Of a stretch of 64,000 nt of DNA, positions 33,270-44,815 are shown piece by piece. The stretch lies in assembly GCA_032871835.1 (NCBI GenBank), contig CM065299.1:42730706-42794705 (forward strand). The letters are read 5' to 3'. Position numbers and translations under genes: made by a program. The notes under the pieces are model-generated. The model saw nothing but the letters and a program-made list of their open reading frames with translations. It was not told where the DNA came from and made no database searches. Within the stretch, counting starts at the first letter, position 1, and every line of letters begins with the position of its first letter. This DNA comes from Dipteronia dyeriana (Eukaryota; Streptophyta; Magnoliopsida; Sapindales; Sapindaceae).

Positions 33270-33662
33270 TAAAAGTTAACCGATATAGGAGGTAGTCTTA
33301 AAGGAAGGTGAACCAGATAAAAAGATCAAAATTGGAGCTAATCTAGAAGGAAAAGTTAAGCAGGACCTTATTAGTTTGCTAAGGGAATACAAAGATGTGT
33401 TCGTTTGGAGTCATGAAGACATTGTAGAGATAGATGCCCGAATAATATCATATCATTTGGCAGTGAATCCAAATGCAAAACCAGTAATACAAAAGAGAAG
33501 GTCATTTAACCTCGAAAGAAGTTGGGCAATTAAGTAGTAAGTGGAGAAGTTACTCGTTGTAGGATCGATCAGAGAAATCAGCTACCCTCAGTGGGTAGAA
33601 AAAGTGGTCCTGGTCCAGAAGAAAAATGACCAGTGGAGAATGTGCGTGGGCTTCACGGACAA
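33270..33662 (+). pseudogene. N-terminal remnant of Tat-lineage reverse transcriptase
   Basis: It reads KEGEPDKKIKIGANLEGKVK, LLREYKDVFVWSHEDI, the PVIQKRRSFN motif and finally KNDQWRMCVGFTD. It stops exactly where 'LNKACPKDSFPLP' would follow. Everything from there to the end of RNase H is absent and the sequence passes into pre-integrase sequence at about 33,663. No YxDD box exists in this element. Two adjacent stops (TAG TAA near 33,535) and others also interrupt the frame. Confidence 0.8.
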
Positions 33663-34984
33663 CCACAATTAGGCCAAAAAATATTCCGGTTGCACAACTT
33701 CTTAGACCTAGTATAATTGAGCCAAAAAACTTTAAAGTCTCAGAAATTCGAACACCGTCGAATGGTAGGATGACTCAGCTAAAAAGATACCTAGAAGAAG
33801 GTGTACTCCCAAAAGACCCCTTAGAAGGTAAACACTTCAGGTACCAGTTAGCAAGATACACATTGATTGGAGGAGAACTGTACAGAAGGTGGTTTTTCCG
33901 AACACTCCAAAGATTTGTATCAGAAGAAGATACATATCGGATACTACATGAAATCGATTGTGGGGTATGCGAAAACCATATTGGGGGTAGAAGTTTAGCA
34001 CACAAGGTACTCAGGCAAGGTTATTATTGGCCTTCTTTGTTCTCGGATGCACAGCGATGCTCAGAAAGCTGTAGTACCTGTCAAAGGATCGCCAATGATA
34101 TTCGGCATCCTCCTGAACAACTAAGAAGCATCACATCCCCATGGCCATTCGCCATCTAGGGACTAGACTTAATTGGTCCAATGCCGACAGGAACAAGGGG
34201 TGGTGCTAAGCACGCAATTATGGATGTTGATTATTTCATAAAGTGTGTAGAAGCTGAAGCGTTGGTACATATCACTGAAGCAAATATCATGAACTTTGTG
34301 AAGAAAAATATACTATATAGATTTGGAGTCCCGAGTACTATTATCAATGACAACGACATCCAGTTCGATAATCAAAAATTCAGATGGTTGTGCAACGAGT
34401 ACCAAACTGGAAATTATTATGCCACACATGCCCACCCTCAAACGAATGGGCAAGTTGAAGCAGTAAACAAAATCACGAAGCATAAAATCAAAGCAAAGTT
34501 AGATGCCAAGAAAGACAGTTGGGTTGAAAAAATTCCTGAAGTATTATGGGCATATCAGACGACAACAAGAACTTCTATAGGAGAGACTCCATTCTCTTTG
34601 GAGTTCAGAACTGAAGCCTTCATCCCAGTAGAAACGTTGTATATGTCGCCAAGAGTCAGGCTATATGATGAAGACCAGAATTTTGATATGTTGTTACAAA
34701 GCTTAAATGAGCTGGAAGAGAAAAGGGATAAATCCCGTGTATGAAATGCAGCATATCAGTAAAGAGTGGCCCGACACTATAACTCTCATGTTCGAATCAG
34801 GAAATTCCAGCTAGGAGACCTTGTGCTCAGGAAAGTATTGTTGAACACAAAGAACAAAGCTACAGGCTCGTTGGCTGACAAATGGGAAGGCCCGTACGAG
34901 ATTGAAGTAATAGCTGGTCATGGAGCATATTGGATTGCCCGACCAGATGGAAGGGTTTTACCCCAACCATGCAATGCCCAATAG
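33663..34984 (+). pseudogene. Integrase of the Tat-lineage gypsy element
   Basis: From the deletion join the frame reads TQLKRYLEEGVLPKDPLEGK-like pre-integrase sequence. The HHCC zinc part has the first His seemingly as Cys (EIDCGVCENHIGG), with CSTCQRI intact. Then comes GLDLIGPMPTGTRGG, preceded by a TAG where Trp is expected. The core keeps all three catalytic positions: Asp in GLDLIGP, Asp in IINDNDIQFD, Glu in NGQVEAVNK. The C-terminal part continues to DKWEGPYEIEVIAGHGAYWI (34,766-34,984). Stops at 34,157-34,159, 34,742 and 34,760 break it. Compared with the Athila-type copy, the core is less damaged. Confidence 0.85.
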
Positions 34985-35575
34985 TTGAAGTTTTTTTATC
35001 CTTGAAATTTGTTTCCTTTTTAGTCAGGACAATTTTGTTAGTCAGGATAATTTTTAGCTTTAAGATTGTATCATATTTTTTAGACAGATTTGCAGTTATG
35101 AATAAAGGCCCATGGGATTTCAGAAATCGGATATTAGAAATTTGAGCACATGATAATAAGAACAGGCGAAAAAGAAGCATATCATAAGCACATACAAACA
35201 AAGATAAAATTATCGGGACCATTAATTTGGAAAAATTATCGAATTGGCGAAGAAGCTCGAAGGACCATAGAAGCCTAGCAAGGTAGTCGACCTTAGCCAA
35301 AAAGCAAACCCGATACACCATATTCTGGAAAATGGCTCGGGGCACCGTCAGGAAAAATTCCGGTGAGATATGCAACCGTGTTAAGCAATTTAAAAGCTTA
35401 ACGATTAGGCAAACCCTTGCACATACAAAACTAGGAGATGTCCTTAGTAACTTGAGCAAAAACTCGAACGTATGATCGTGGTGAGCCTCGATGTAACGTT
35501 TGGGTAGCAACCGAGTATAAAGCACAATTATAAATCTACTTGCTTGTTTCAAGATGAGTAGGTTAATAATATTTT
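34985..35575 (+). other. Non-coding region after Tat-lineage pol
   Basis: No domain-like frame. A 268-codon open frame on the minus strand (34,860-35,666) crosses the end of pol and the tandem repeat. It shows no recognisable motif and is AT-rich and Leu/Ile-heavy, so I treat it as incidental. Confidence 0.4.
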
Positions 35576-35790
35576 CCAGTTTAATAAGATACTTGGCACT
35601 TAAAATTAATGTCAGTTTATCAAGATACTTGGCGCATGAAATCGAGTTTAATAAGATACTCGACATTTAAAGAGTCGATCAGACTAGTCGCCAGTTTAAT
35701 AAGATACTTGGCGCATGAAATCAAGTTTAATAAGATATTCAGCGTTTAAAGAGTCGCTCAAACTATTAGCCAGTTAAATAAGATAAAGAC
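35576..35790. repeat. 79-bp tandem repeat with internal half-repeats
   Basis: Units begin CAGTTTATCAAGATACTTGG at 35,613 and CAGTTTAATAAGATACTTGG at 35,692, and a partial third begins CAGTTAAATAAGATA at 35,771, giving a constant 79-bp spacing. Within each unit a second 'agtttaataagatact' copy lies about 40 bp on, followed by 'ttaaagagtcg'. It lies between pol and the antisense ORF, where Tat-lineage elements are known to keep variable tandem arrays. Confidence 0.85.
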
Positions 35791-36721
35791 ATCCAAATAC
35801 ATAACAAAGTAGTCTGCAAAAAAATGGAGTTTTATTAATTGAAATGAATCTTTACAAATACGCCAAAGGTGGGGCTGGAGATTTGGAAACCTTCCCAATA
35901 CTCGGGTTAGGCACTATCTAATACTCACGGAGGAGACTCTCATTCAAAGGCCAAGCGATTGTGTTGACAGAGTCATCTATCCATTCACTGTAATTCGTTC
36001 CAGGGACCGGTCCAACGTCAAACTTTGACCTATCCACACCAACCTCATGACTAGCCTAAAAGGTCGAAAAAGAATGCTTCCACGGGACCTCCAAATGCAT
36101 AGGATAGGGCCCTTTACCTTGCCTACGACAATATGCTCTCTATTTCTTCATCTGAGTCTGAAGAGATTCTAAGGACAAGTCCACATGGTTTTTGATCTAT
36201 AGCTCCCAGTTGGCTCGAGCCTTGTAAGTCGCCCGATTTTTAACTTTGAAAAATTCACCATCCAAGACTAACCCTCACTGAAACTCCCTAAGGAGTAGGG
36301 TATCATTGGCTGGGGACCTCTTAAAGCAATCAACCTCTTGAACTTCAAGTTCCAGCCTAGCTTTCTTTGAAAGGGATTCAAAGGTCAGAGCCTGGCGCTC
36401 AAGGTCTTTAATTTTTTGCTCGTAAGATGATCTGGCCTTCTCAGCCTCTTATTCATCATTGAGCATCGACTCCTTGATAGTAAATAGTAAATCTTGGAAG
36501 GATACAGCCTTCTCTTCTACAATAGAAGCTCTCTCCTCGACCTCTATTTGTTTAGCCAAGCAATGATTGACAAATTCTTAGGCAGAGCTCACCTCCCTTT
36601 GATAGGCCGCCTCAATCTGACTACGACTGTCCTCACTCTCCTTCAACTAAGCTTCAAGATGTCTTATCCGATTGGTTTGATGTTGTTACGTCTAAACAAA
36701 CCCAGCAAACTCAGCAACCAC

Positions 36722-36789
36722 CTGCAGGGAAGAATGAGTTAAAAAATCTAAGACAAGCACTGAGGCAAGGGTTGGGATAGAATACTTAC
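36722..36789 (-). other. Putative intron 2 of the antisense ORF (68 bp)
   Basis: On the minus strand the donor is TTAC|GTAAGTATT and the acceptor TTCTTCCCTGCAG|GTGG. Removal joins SVSY to VVAEFAGF in phase 0. Unspliced, the segment reads through AT-rich sequence with stops. Confidence 0.65.
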
Positions 36790-37374
36790 GTAAGACACAC
36801 TATTGATAATGTTTTCAAGACAATTAGTCGGGGAACTAATCCTGAAAAAGCTCTAGTGGTCATCCCCAGTAAAAGCGAAACCAGATGACATCGTCCTCAA
36901 TATATCTTGGGGGGTGGGACACATGGGATTGCCCGAGGATCATACTCCTGCATTCACAACTTTGATTGGCAAAGAATCCTTATTCAAATTGTTCGAAGTG
37001 TCCACTTCTCCCAAATATGCCTTAGCCTGGACACTCGTGGAAACTCTAGCATCAGCGTCATTGTCACTTGATTCAACAAATGTCACCACCCAAGGAATTT
37101 TTTAAGAACGAGCATGAGATTTAGTTGCCTTCCTTTTCTCAACTCGAGTACGGTGGAAGGCGAGGTCAGCCACAAGATCTTATTGATCTTTAATAATGTC
37201 TGGAAAGGATTCAAAAAGATCAGGATGGAAGTTAGCCTGCTCATCAAGGGGTACCCTCACTCCTTTCTTATCCCTAAATTGCTTGTTGTGAATGATAACT
37301 CCCATTTCTACACTTGGTGTAGCCTCCATATCAAGTCAATTGCACTCATTCCTGAATAAAAACTGAGTATTTAA

Positions 37375-38836
37375 TGGTGTATTAAACTTGTGCAAGTTCC
37401 TTTAGCAATCCCAAGGTAAAAGTGCGAAATTGAGAAAAGTTGGGGCCAAAACGGAAGAATTGAAATCTTTGGCAAGGCTGGCACTGGTGAGGCACCACTC
37501 GACCAGCGCAACCCTCACCAGCGCACGAGATCAATGGTGTTGTGCTAGTGAGGCATCACTCGACCAGCACCACCCTCACCAGTGCACAATATCAGTGGTG
37601 TTGTGCTAGTGAGGCGCCACTCGACCGACGTAACACCAGGGAAGGAGTCTAACTCAACAGAACTTCTAGGGTTTCGTGCCTCATTCCTAAACATATAAAT
37701 ACCTCTTATTGAGCTATTTTGGGGACCTCTGGCATTACTCTAAGCTCTAAATCCTCCCTTTACAATCCAAAACCCCAAAAACACCACCTTTCACCTAAAT
37801 CCCTTACCTTCCACTCAAATCCTTCACCAAATCACTTCATCAAACCTCTAATCCATCATCCAAACTTCAAATCCACCATACCAAACACTAAATACCCAAC
37901 CTTCCCACCATTTCCCACCATAAAAACACAACCATGGAGCAAGAGAGAAGCATCAAGAGAAGGAGCAAGTCAAGCATATTCCACCAACCAAGAGAGAGGA
38001 CATCTACACTTAGTTTATTCTTAATCTTTCTCTCTTTCATTTAGCACTTATATTTTCTTATGTCTTTTATGTAAATCACATATTTTCTAGCCATTTCTTA
38101 CATTATGAACTAAACTCATCTTGGGTAAGGCCAAGATGAAACCGTTACTACGATTTACTAATGAAGACCACCACTTTATTCATATTGTTTGTGTTTATGT
38201 ATATGTATTTCATGCTTTAATTTACATTGAGTGTCTAGCTAGCATTTGATGTGTGTTTGGTTGGAGTGTGATGTGTCGAGAGGAGAAGCACACAACGTGC
38301 TTGATGAAATTCATGATAGAGGTATAGTAAGGTAGAAATACTCAAGGCTAGTCTCTAGGACTCACTTAGTGAACCACTAAGCTTAATGAACTTGTGTGTA
38401 TTTGAATGACCATCGAGAGATAGGATATTTATGCATATAAGTGTTGTCGCTATTACTCGAGAGAGAGTAGAGGCTAATAGAGGGTGTCATGAGTCTACAT
38501 TCACATTTGCATAATTTATTTATAGTGGTTTGTCTATAAATTTGTGATGATTGGTTAGGTGGATTCAAGGTCTTATCCCAAGTTCCTAATAACAATACAA
38601 TCACTTGCTTGTGTGTGACTTTATCTTGTTTGCTTATTGGTGAAGTTTCATTAGTAGCATTCTAGGAGTAGTTTATAGTTAATTAGCGTTAGTAGTATAA
38701 CTGAATCATCAAATATTTGCTTGTCTAAACAGTAGTCTAATCAATCAATTGTGGTAATCAATTCATCAATCCAAGTGGAACGAATCTTATTTATCATTGT
38801 ACTACTCCCACGGCTTCGTACTATTACTGGTGCTCA
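37375..38836 (+). mobile_element. Solo LTR inserted in the antisense ORF
   Basis: A 1,462-bp segment starting TGGTGTATTAAAC and ending ACTGGTGCTCA, flanked by TTTAA (37,370-37,374) and TTTAG (38,837-38,841), a 5-bp duplication with one change. Excising it with one duplicate rejoins the antisense reading frame exactly, which independently supports these limits. It contains three diverged copies of a 'ggcgccactcgaccagc'-type clause (about 37,488-37,630) and a typical gypsy-style end 'tactcccacggcttcgtac'. The parent family is not otherwise present here. Confidence 0.75.
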
Positions 38837-39071
38837 TTTAGGAGTGATCAGGCAACTTCATAGACTAGGGACCTAGGTTCACCGGACGTTATACCACTAG
38901 GATGCCCTCCCTGTCTGTCTTCATCCTTAGACACCCTCCGGGCATTATCGGTTCCAAAAAGGCCACTCGGACTGCTTGACTCCCCCACGGTCAGTGGAAT
39001 GACTTTTGGAATGTACTCAGACGATTTCACTTGGCGAGCCTAGACATCACAGACGATGTCTACATTATACA

Positions 39072-39137
39072 CTGAATATAAACAAGTTAGAAAAGAGAAC
39101 AAGATGAGAAAAATAAGAATGAGAAAGTTCTACTTAC
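39072..39137 (-). other. Putative intron 1 of the antisense ORF (66 bp)
   Basis: On the minus strand the donor is GGCAAC|GTAAGTAG and the acceptor TTTATATTCAG|TGTATAATG. Removal joins DYRRQ to LYNVDIVCDV through a phase-1 codon and restores the frame. It is at the short end for plant introns. Confidence 0.65.
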
Positions 39138-39962
39138 GTTGCCTACGATAATCTAAAATCTGAGTAAAGAAGCCAAGTTCTATCATTTTCTTCTCATTAA
39201 CAAGATAGGACATGCTCCTCTTTTACAGAGTATGCACGGCCACCCGAGTAAGGTTGGTCAACTCAGCATCAGTATAAGTAAGTTTTGACTTGTTTCAACA
39301 ATCAGGAAAGTAAAAGAAACGGGGAGCTCTTTACTGGAGAAAACTCCGGCAAAAAACTAGTGTAGGAAAACCCTATACAAAGTCTTTATTATTGGTGTCC
39401 GAGGAAATACCGACCCCCCGGTTTGCCTTCGTCCCCTCAGAAATCCATCTATATGGCTGGCTGGATAGAAGAAAGTAAGTTCCAGTCTGACCAGATTGCC
39501 TTAGAGTATAGAAATGTCTAATTTCAAGAGGGAAAGGCAGTCACAAGTTCATTCGACTCTGCATATAACATATACACATCAAGATTCTATAGTTTTTCGG
39601 GGCAAGTTGGGCGGGAGTGATCCCCGCCTTAGCAAGAAACCAAGCGATAAACGATTAGAGGGGAAGAGTCACACCACAGTAGAGCATGGACCCATAAATT
39701 GCTACCATGCCCAGAGGAGGGTTCCATGCGGCTCTATCTCCAACAAGAGCCATTATAGCTGTATCATCCAGATCAAACCGAGTGCGGTACTTTTCGATTT
39801 CAGCTTCTCAGACCACATTCAGAATATCATACGCACTCAAGAAATTAGGCGAGAAGAGAATTCGAGATGCACTGTGTTCCTCTTCAATATACTTCTCGTT
39901 AATTACTTGGCTCCCGATTTGAATGCCGCTTGAACCATACGGTTACTCAGATGCTTTTCCAT

Positions 39963-40719
39963 CCGAGATCAAAGAGGAACCCTGTGATCAGAAATGAGAA
40001 ACTCACAACTGGGAGAAGATTCAGAACTAGAACTTAAGCAAACGTCAGGATAAAGCTCGGAAACGTCTAAAAAACCAGGCTCGCCAGGAGGGAATTCCCC
40101 TCATAACCTATGAACACAAGAAACCAATTGAAAATCTCCACAATCAAGCGTTTCGAAAGCTACAACAAAAAGGCACTGTCATGAAACAGGATCCATTTGA
40201 ACTTAAATTTAAAGCAGGTGCGAAGAAACCTAGAAAAGCTTTGATGGAAGTATAAGATGAATCGATGCGTAAGCAAAGCCTGAGTTATTTTTTCCTTTCT
40301 ATAAAAAGTGAACGACAAAACTGCCATTTTTAGTTCAAATAAACCACTCGATGGTTGAAGATACGAAACCCTAGGGTTTCGAGAAGCGGGAAAATTAAAA
40401 AATGAGGATTTGATGATATAGGTGGCATATTTGGTGATCCATAGGTCGTTTCTCATAAATGTCACTAGCGAAATTAAGCGGTTGAAGGACATGTGTCATG
40501 GAAAAAACTGACCAAGCCGTCAAGATTTCAAAACGTCATAATCACTGGATCTCGCTTGAAGGGACAAATTGCACATGCATGGTAACTGTTAAAACACATC
40601 ATGTGAAGCATCGTTTAAGGATTATTCTTGTATTAATGAGGCATAAAAGGTTAGAAGGTCGATTAAAATACTTTTGCCAAGAACAAAATTGTACTGGCAA
40701 AAATATTTTAAGGGGGTAT
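39963..40719. other. Region between the antisense ORF and the 3' LTR of the Tat-lineage element
   Basis: The first part (to about 40,140) may hold upstream sequence of the antisense gene; no convincing frame is visible. It ends in 'ttttaagggggtat' (40,707-40,719), a polypurine tract directly before the LTR start TGTTTTACGG. Open frames at 40,160-40,492 and 40,498-40,764 look incidental. Confidence 0.45.
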
Positions 40720-43700
40720 TGTTTTACGGATATTTTGATGAATGTACACGTCAGTGATGGGTAGGATAATCCCAAAAAAATTTGTCAGATGGACATCCAA
40801 GTTGGCATCTGGAAGATACCCTTCAAGACATCATAAAGGAATAAAAACCCGAGTAAGTCTGAACACTAGTATTCGGCACGTTGTGTCCTACTCGGGACAG
40901 AGTACTTAGCACGTTAGGTTCTACTTTGGACAATACGAGAAATCCAAATAAAGAAATCCAGCACACGATTCACGCATGGGAAAACCAAGAATCATGCTCA
41001 AGTACGCAAGACATCCGTATCAAAAAGAGTTTCTAAAAGAATTAAATGCCGAATAGGAAACAAATTCCAAATCAAGCAATAACAGTTATTCTAGAAGATT
41101 GCATGTCGATTAGGAATGTAAATCCTAAATCAAATTGTACAATTAGAGTCTCACGAAGATTTAGATTCAACTCAAAGGTGTTAGGATTATGCTCGATAGC
41201 AAGAGTGTAATATTGTAATTGACAATCTTTTCGTATCAATAAAGTGATTTCTAGTTTAACAAATCGTATAGCATTTATAGTTTAATTATTATAATTATCA
41301 AAATTAAATAATCATAAGGTCAAAAGACTAAGATAAAGAAGAATTGTTTATACATCTAGATATGTATGAGGTAGACACAATTCTTTAGTTAGTATTGAAC
41401 AATATTCACAACTTAAGATAAAAGGTTTGGCGCCTTTATCTTGTCAAAGTTATAGATTCATTTGCTAGCATTTGAGTGGGATCAAATGTGCTATGATGAG
41501 TCTAAAATCATCAAAGTGCAGTGTCTTTGGGCAAAAGAATCTAGTGCACTGGGTGCATTGAATAGGATCAAAATGAAATACTTTATCTATAACCGTCAGT
41601 GGATAAAAGTTTTCATTTGAAGACAATAGGAGAGTCTATCTCAATCCTTAGATAAATGACGGACCTATGGTTTCAAGTGTTATCAATTGAGCTATCAATG
41701 AGTACGATTATATAGCATAATCTATCCTTTATAGTTTGGTGGTATTCATTTGTTAATCGATAGAGGACTTTATTTATAGATATGGACATCGTGGCTCCAT
41801 TTATCGAATGAGAGTAGAACACCATCATATAGATGCTTTGAGGTTTTGGATATTAAATGTTAACGTTAAGTTTTCAATAGTTTAAGTTTTCAATAGTGAC
41901 TATTGAAACATGGCTTCTGGACAAGTCAAAATATCCAGGTTCAAAATGTGGTCATATGAGTAAATATGGTAACTTGGAGAGCTATAGGCGGTCTATGAAC
42001 TCTTGGCGATTACTGGTATTCTTCACGAGGATACACTTTCTCCAATAAGGTTGTCTAGGGTATGAGTGAGTAACATCAACTTATTCTATCTTAATTTAAG
42101 AGTTCAATTTTAGTTCTTTAGTGGAATGAACTAAAATTAAATAAATTGGACCTAAGTGAATCATTTATTGATTGTGATTGGGTTGTGTCTATTGGAGCTT
42201 AAAATTAGATAGCCCACCAAGATCCCCAATCCACACGAACTTGCATGGATCACTTGATATATTCTACCGGACCAATTTAGGGGTCAATCTAGAATTGTAT
42301 TAAGGCATGTGAACTTGTTTCTTTTTGTAAGAATAGGTTTAGTTCACACGTGGACTTTTTATTAAGGTCCAATTTATTTAATAAAATAAGAAAAATAATA
42401 TATGGCCCATATACATGTGTTGGGCAGTAAGGCTATTAAGAATAGCTTAAATTATATTAAATTTATTTAATTATTTAATTAAATGGAAATAAATTAATTT
42501 GTTAATTAATTAATTATTTACTTAAAAGTAAAAAATAATTCTTAATAGGAGATGGTCTCCTAAAATTATACTATTGTTAGTAGTAATATTAATATTAAAG
42601 ACTATATTTGATAAGTAGATAAATAAAAGGAGTTATTTATCTAATCAAATTAAGAAGTCTTTAATATGGTTACAAACACACTATCAAGTTGGATTAGGAG
42701 TCTTGGTGTTGGATAGAATTCCTTTTTACAAAGGATTCTTAACCACCAAGTAATTCTACCTAAGGAAAGGATTCTTAACAACCAAGTAAATCCTTCTTAG
42801 AAAAAGAATTAAGTTTCCTTATACATATCCAATGAATTTCAGCCAGCTATGTATATATAAGAGGAGGATAGAATTTCTTTTAGATCAGGATTCTTAATTA
42901 CCAAATAAATCCACCTAAGGAAAGGATTCTTGCCAACCAAGTAAATCCTTCTTAGGAGAGGATTAATCGTCCTATATATATGTGTGTGTGTTTGAAATTA
43001 GGCCAACTAATAATTAATTGCTAGATTTTGGTCAAGCAAGAGAGAATATTGAGGGAGAAAAATTTTGGTTTTTACTCTAGACAAAATTCGATCAACTCTA
43101 AGCAATAAAGTGTGAATTCGGCCAAAAAGAGAAAAAAAGGGGAACGTTTTTGTTTTCGATAGTATAATAGTATCCTTTACATCAAAAGGGTTTTGTGTAC
43201 AACATCAAATCAAGGTTCATGTGAGTTTCAATCAAATTGATTGATAATTCACAAGTGACCGAACGTTTTTGGATTTTCTCTTGGAGGATATTTGTAACTA
43301 ACAAAGAAAAGATTTTGTTTGTCTCCATCCTCAGGTATATAATTTAAAGAAAGGGAGCCCACACTCCTAGGTGATTTACGTTCGTGATTGGATTGGAAGA
43401 TCTTGCGGAATCGATTTGGTGCTTGTTCAATCCCCACGAGAAAAAGGTACGATATTTTTATATAAGTCAATTAATCTAGGGTTAAGGTTCTCGTTGCATA
43501 AAAGGGAAAAAAATTTATTTATACGCAAACCCTAATTTTAATAAATTTTCTCACGCTACCGTTGAACGTGGTTTTTTCCCTACTAAAGGATCTCTGAAAC
43601 TGGAAAGAAGATAAAGACGATTCCAACGAGCAACCAACAGTAATTAAATACAAATTCTTTTCCTTAATTGAACAACAAGGATTAGGGTTCTATGCATGTT

Positions 43701-43993
43701 TAAATAGATCCATAATCTCATTGTTGAGAGAGATATAGAATGATATATACAGAAAAAATCACGACAAGAGAGAGGCAAAAGAGATCGAGTGGTGTAATTC
43801 TTTATTTAAATAGTGGATTTGGCTTGGTAGTGTATTCAGCCACCCATGGACGTTCCTCCAATCACCAGATTTTTACCATGTAAACTCATATCATTATTAC
43901 TCGCACTACATTCTCTTTCTCTATCTCTTTTGATAGGCCATAACCAAATCCAACACTGTTGACTTTTTATCCATCAAGAAATCAACGTCAACA
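40720..43993 (+). mobile_element. 3' LTR of the Tat-lineage element, interrupted by a Y solo LTR
   Basis: It starts TGTTTTACGGATATTTTG after the polypurine tract and ends 'aaatcaacgtcaaca' at 43,993. Removing the nested Y LTR and one AAAGG leaves about 863 bp. Its last ~97 bp match the 5' LTR remnant at 30,661-30,757. The sequence to its right (43,994) is the middle of a Y LTR, so the Tat-lineage element had inserted into a Y LTR. Confidence 0.75.
41179..43584 (+). mobile_element. Solo LTR of copia family Y, with AAAGG target duplications
   Basis: A 2,406-bp LTR from TGTTAGGATTATGCTCG to '...ttttttccctact' (terminal CA decayed to CT). It is flanked by AAAGG at 41,174-41,178 and 43,585-43,589. 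No internal element sequence or second LTR is present, so it is a solo LTR left by recombination. It carries a (TG)n run near 42,980. It is the best complete reference for family Y in this window. Confidence 0.88.
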
Positions 43994-44805
43994 GTCACAA
44001 ATACACTATTTGAGTTGGATTAGGAGTATTTGTGTAGGAAAGAATTCTTTTTGTAAAAGGATTATTGGTCACTAAGTAAATCCACCTAAGGATAGGATTC
44101 TTGCCCATCAAGTAAATCTTTCTTAGGAGAGGATTAGGTCACCTAAACTAAATACAAGCTGAATTCAGCCAACTCTAAATTGATTAGGGCAAGGATTTCA
44201 GCCATTATATATATGGCATATACAATTTGGCCAATGAGAAGAATTTCTTCTCAAAGAGATTTTGGCCACCATAAGAATTTTGAGAGAGAAAATTTTATTT
44301 TTTGCTCTTGACAAAATTTGGTCAACTCATAGAAATAGTGTGAAATTCGGCAAAGCAGAAAAGGAATAAAGAACGTTTTGTTTTCGATAGTGCACTAGTA
44401 GCCTTTACATTAAAAGGTTTTGTGTACAACATCGAATTAAGGTTCATGCGAGTTTCAATCAAATCGATTGATAAATCACAAGTGACCTAACGTTCTTCAA
44501 TTTTCTTCTTGGAGGATAATTGTTACTACCAAAGAAAAAGATTTTGTTTGTTTCCATCCTCAGGTATTCAATTTAAATAAAGGGAGAACACACTACTAGG
44601 TGATTCACATTCGTGATAGGATTGGAAGATCTTACGGATTCAATTCGATGCTAGTTCAATCGTCATGAGAAAAAGGTTCGACACTTTTAATATACATCAA
44701 TTTATCTAGGGTTAAGGTTCTTTCTATTAAAAGGGAAAATTTTCAAAATATTTCAAACCCTATTTTCACGCTTCTGACGCGTTTTTTAACCGATTTTTCC
44801 CTATA
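43994..44805 (+). mobile_element. Tail (3' part) of a family Y LTR
   Basis: It matches the solo LTR from about its position 1,490 onward ('gagttggattaggagt', 'atcctcaggtattcaattt', 'aaaggttcgacacttttaat') and ends 'tttttccctata' at 44,805. Its head is not adjacent; the Tat-lineage element sits to its left. To the right is the env-like ORF of a family X copy. Confidence 0.7.
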
Positions 44806-44815
44806 GTACAACAGA

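Larger units (their letters stand above)
35852..39962 (-). pseudogene. Spliced antisense ORF of the Tat-lineage element (aORF)
   Basis: Read on the minus strand from ATG 39,962 (MEKHLSNRMVQAAFKSG) to TAA at 35,854-35,852. Exons are about 39,962-39,138, then 39,071-38,837, interrupted by a solo LTR and resuming at 37,374 to 36,790, then 36,721-35,852. Together about 826 codons stay in one frame, apart from one shift near 39,905. The N-terminal part includes RFDLDDTAIMALVGDRAAWN and ITPAQLAPKNYRILM. The C-terminal third is coiled coil (RSSYEQKIKDLERQALTFES) and ends near NYSEWIDDSVNTIAWPLNES. About 20 stops fall mostly at former Gln, Arg or Trp codons. Antisense extra ORFs between pol and the 3' LTR are known for Tat-lineage plant elements; function is not established. 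Confidence 0.75.

Noticed and set aside
34860..35666. 268-codon open frame on the minus strand
   Set aside because: It overlaps the integrase end and the 79-bp array, is Leu/Ile/Phe-heavy with no recognisable motif, and is explained by AT-rich sequence with few antisense stops.
37488..37630. CRISPR-like array from the recurring 'gaggc...cactcgaccagc' clause
   Set aside because: Only three diverged copies, no unique spacers, inside a plant solo LTR; ordinary LTR-internal repetition.
28380..44810. Treating the Y head at 28,385 and the Y tail ending at 44,805 as one LTR split by the Tat-lineage element
   Set aside because: The outer flanks differ (X LTR on the left, X env-like ORF on the right), TACTA and GTACA do not match, and about 570 bp of LTR are missing between the two pieces.
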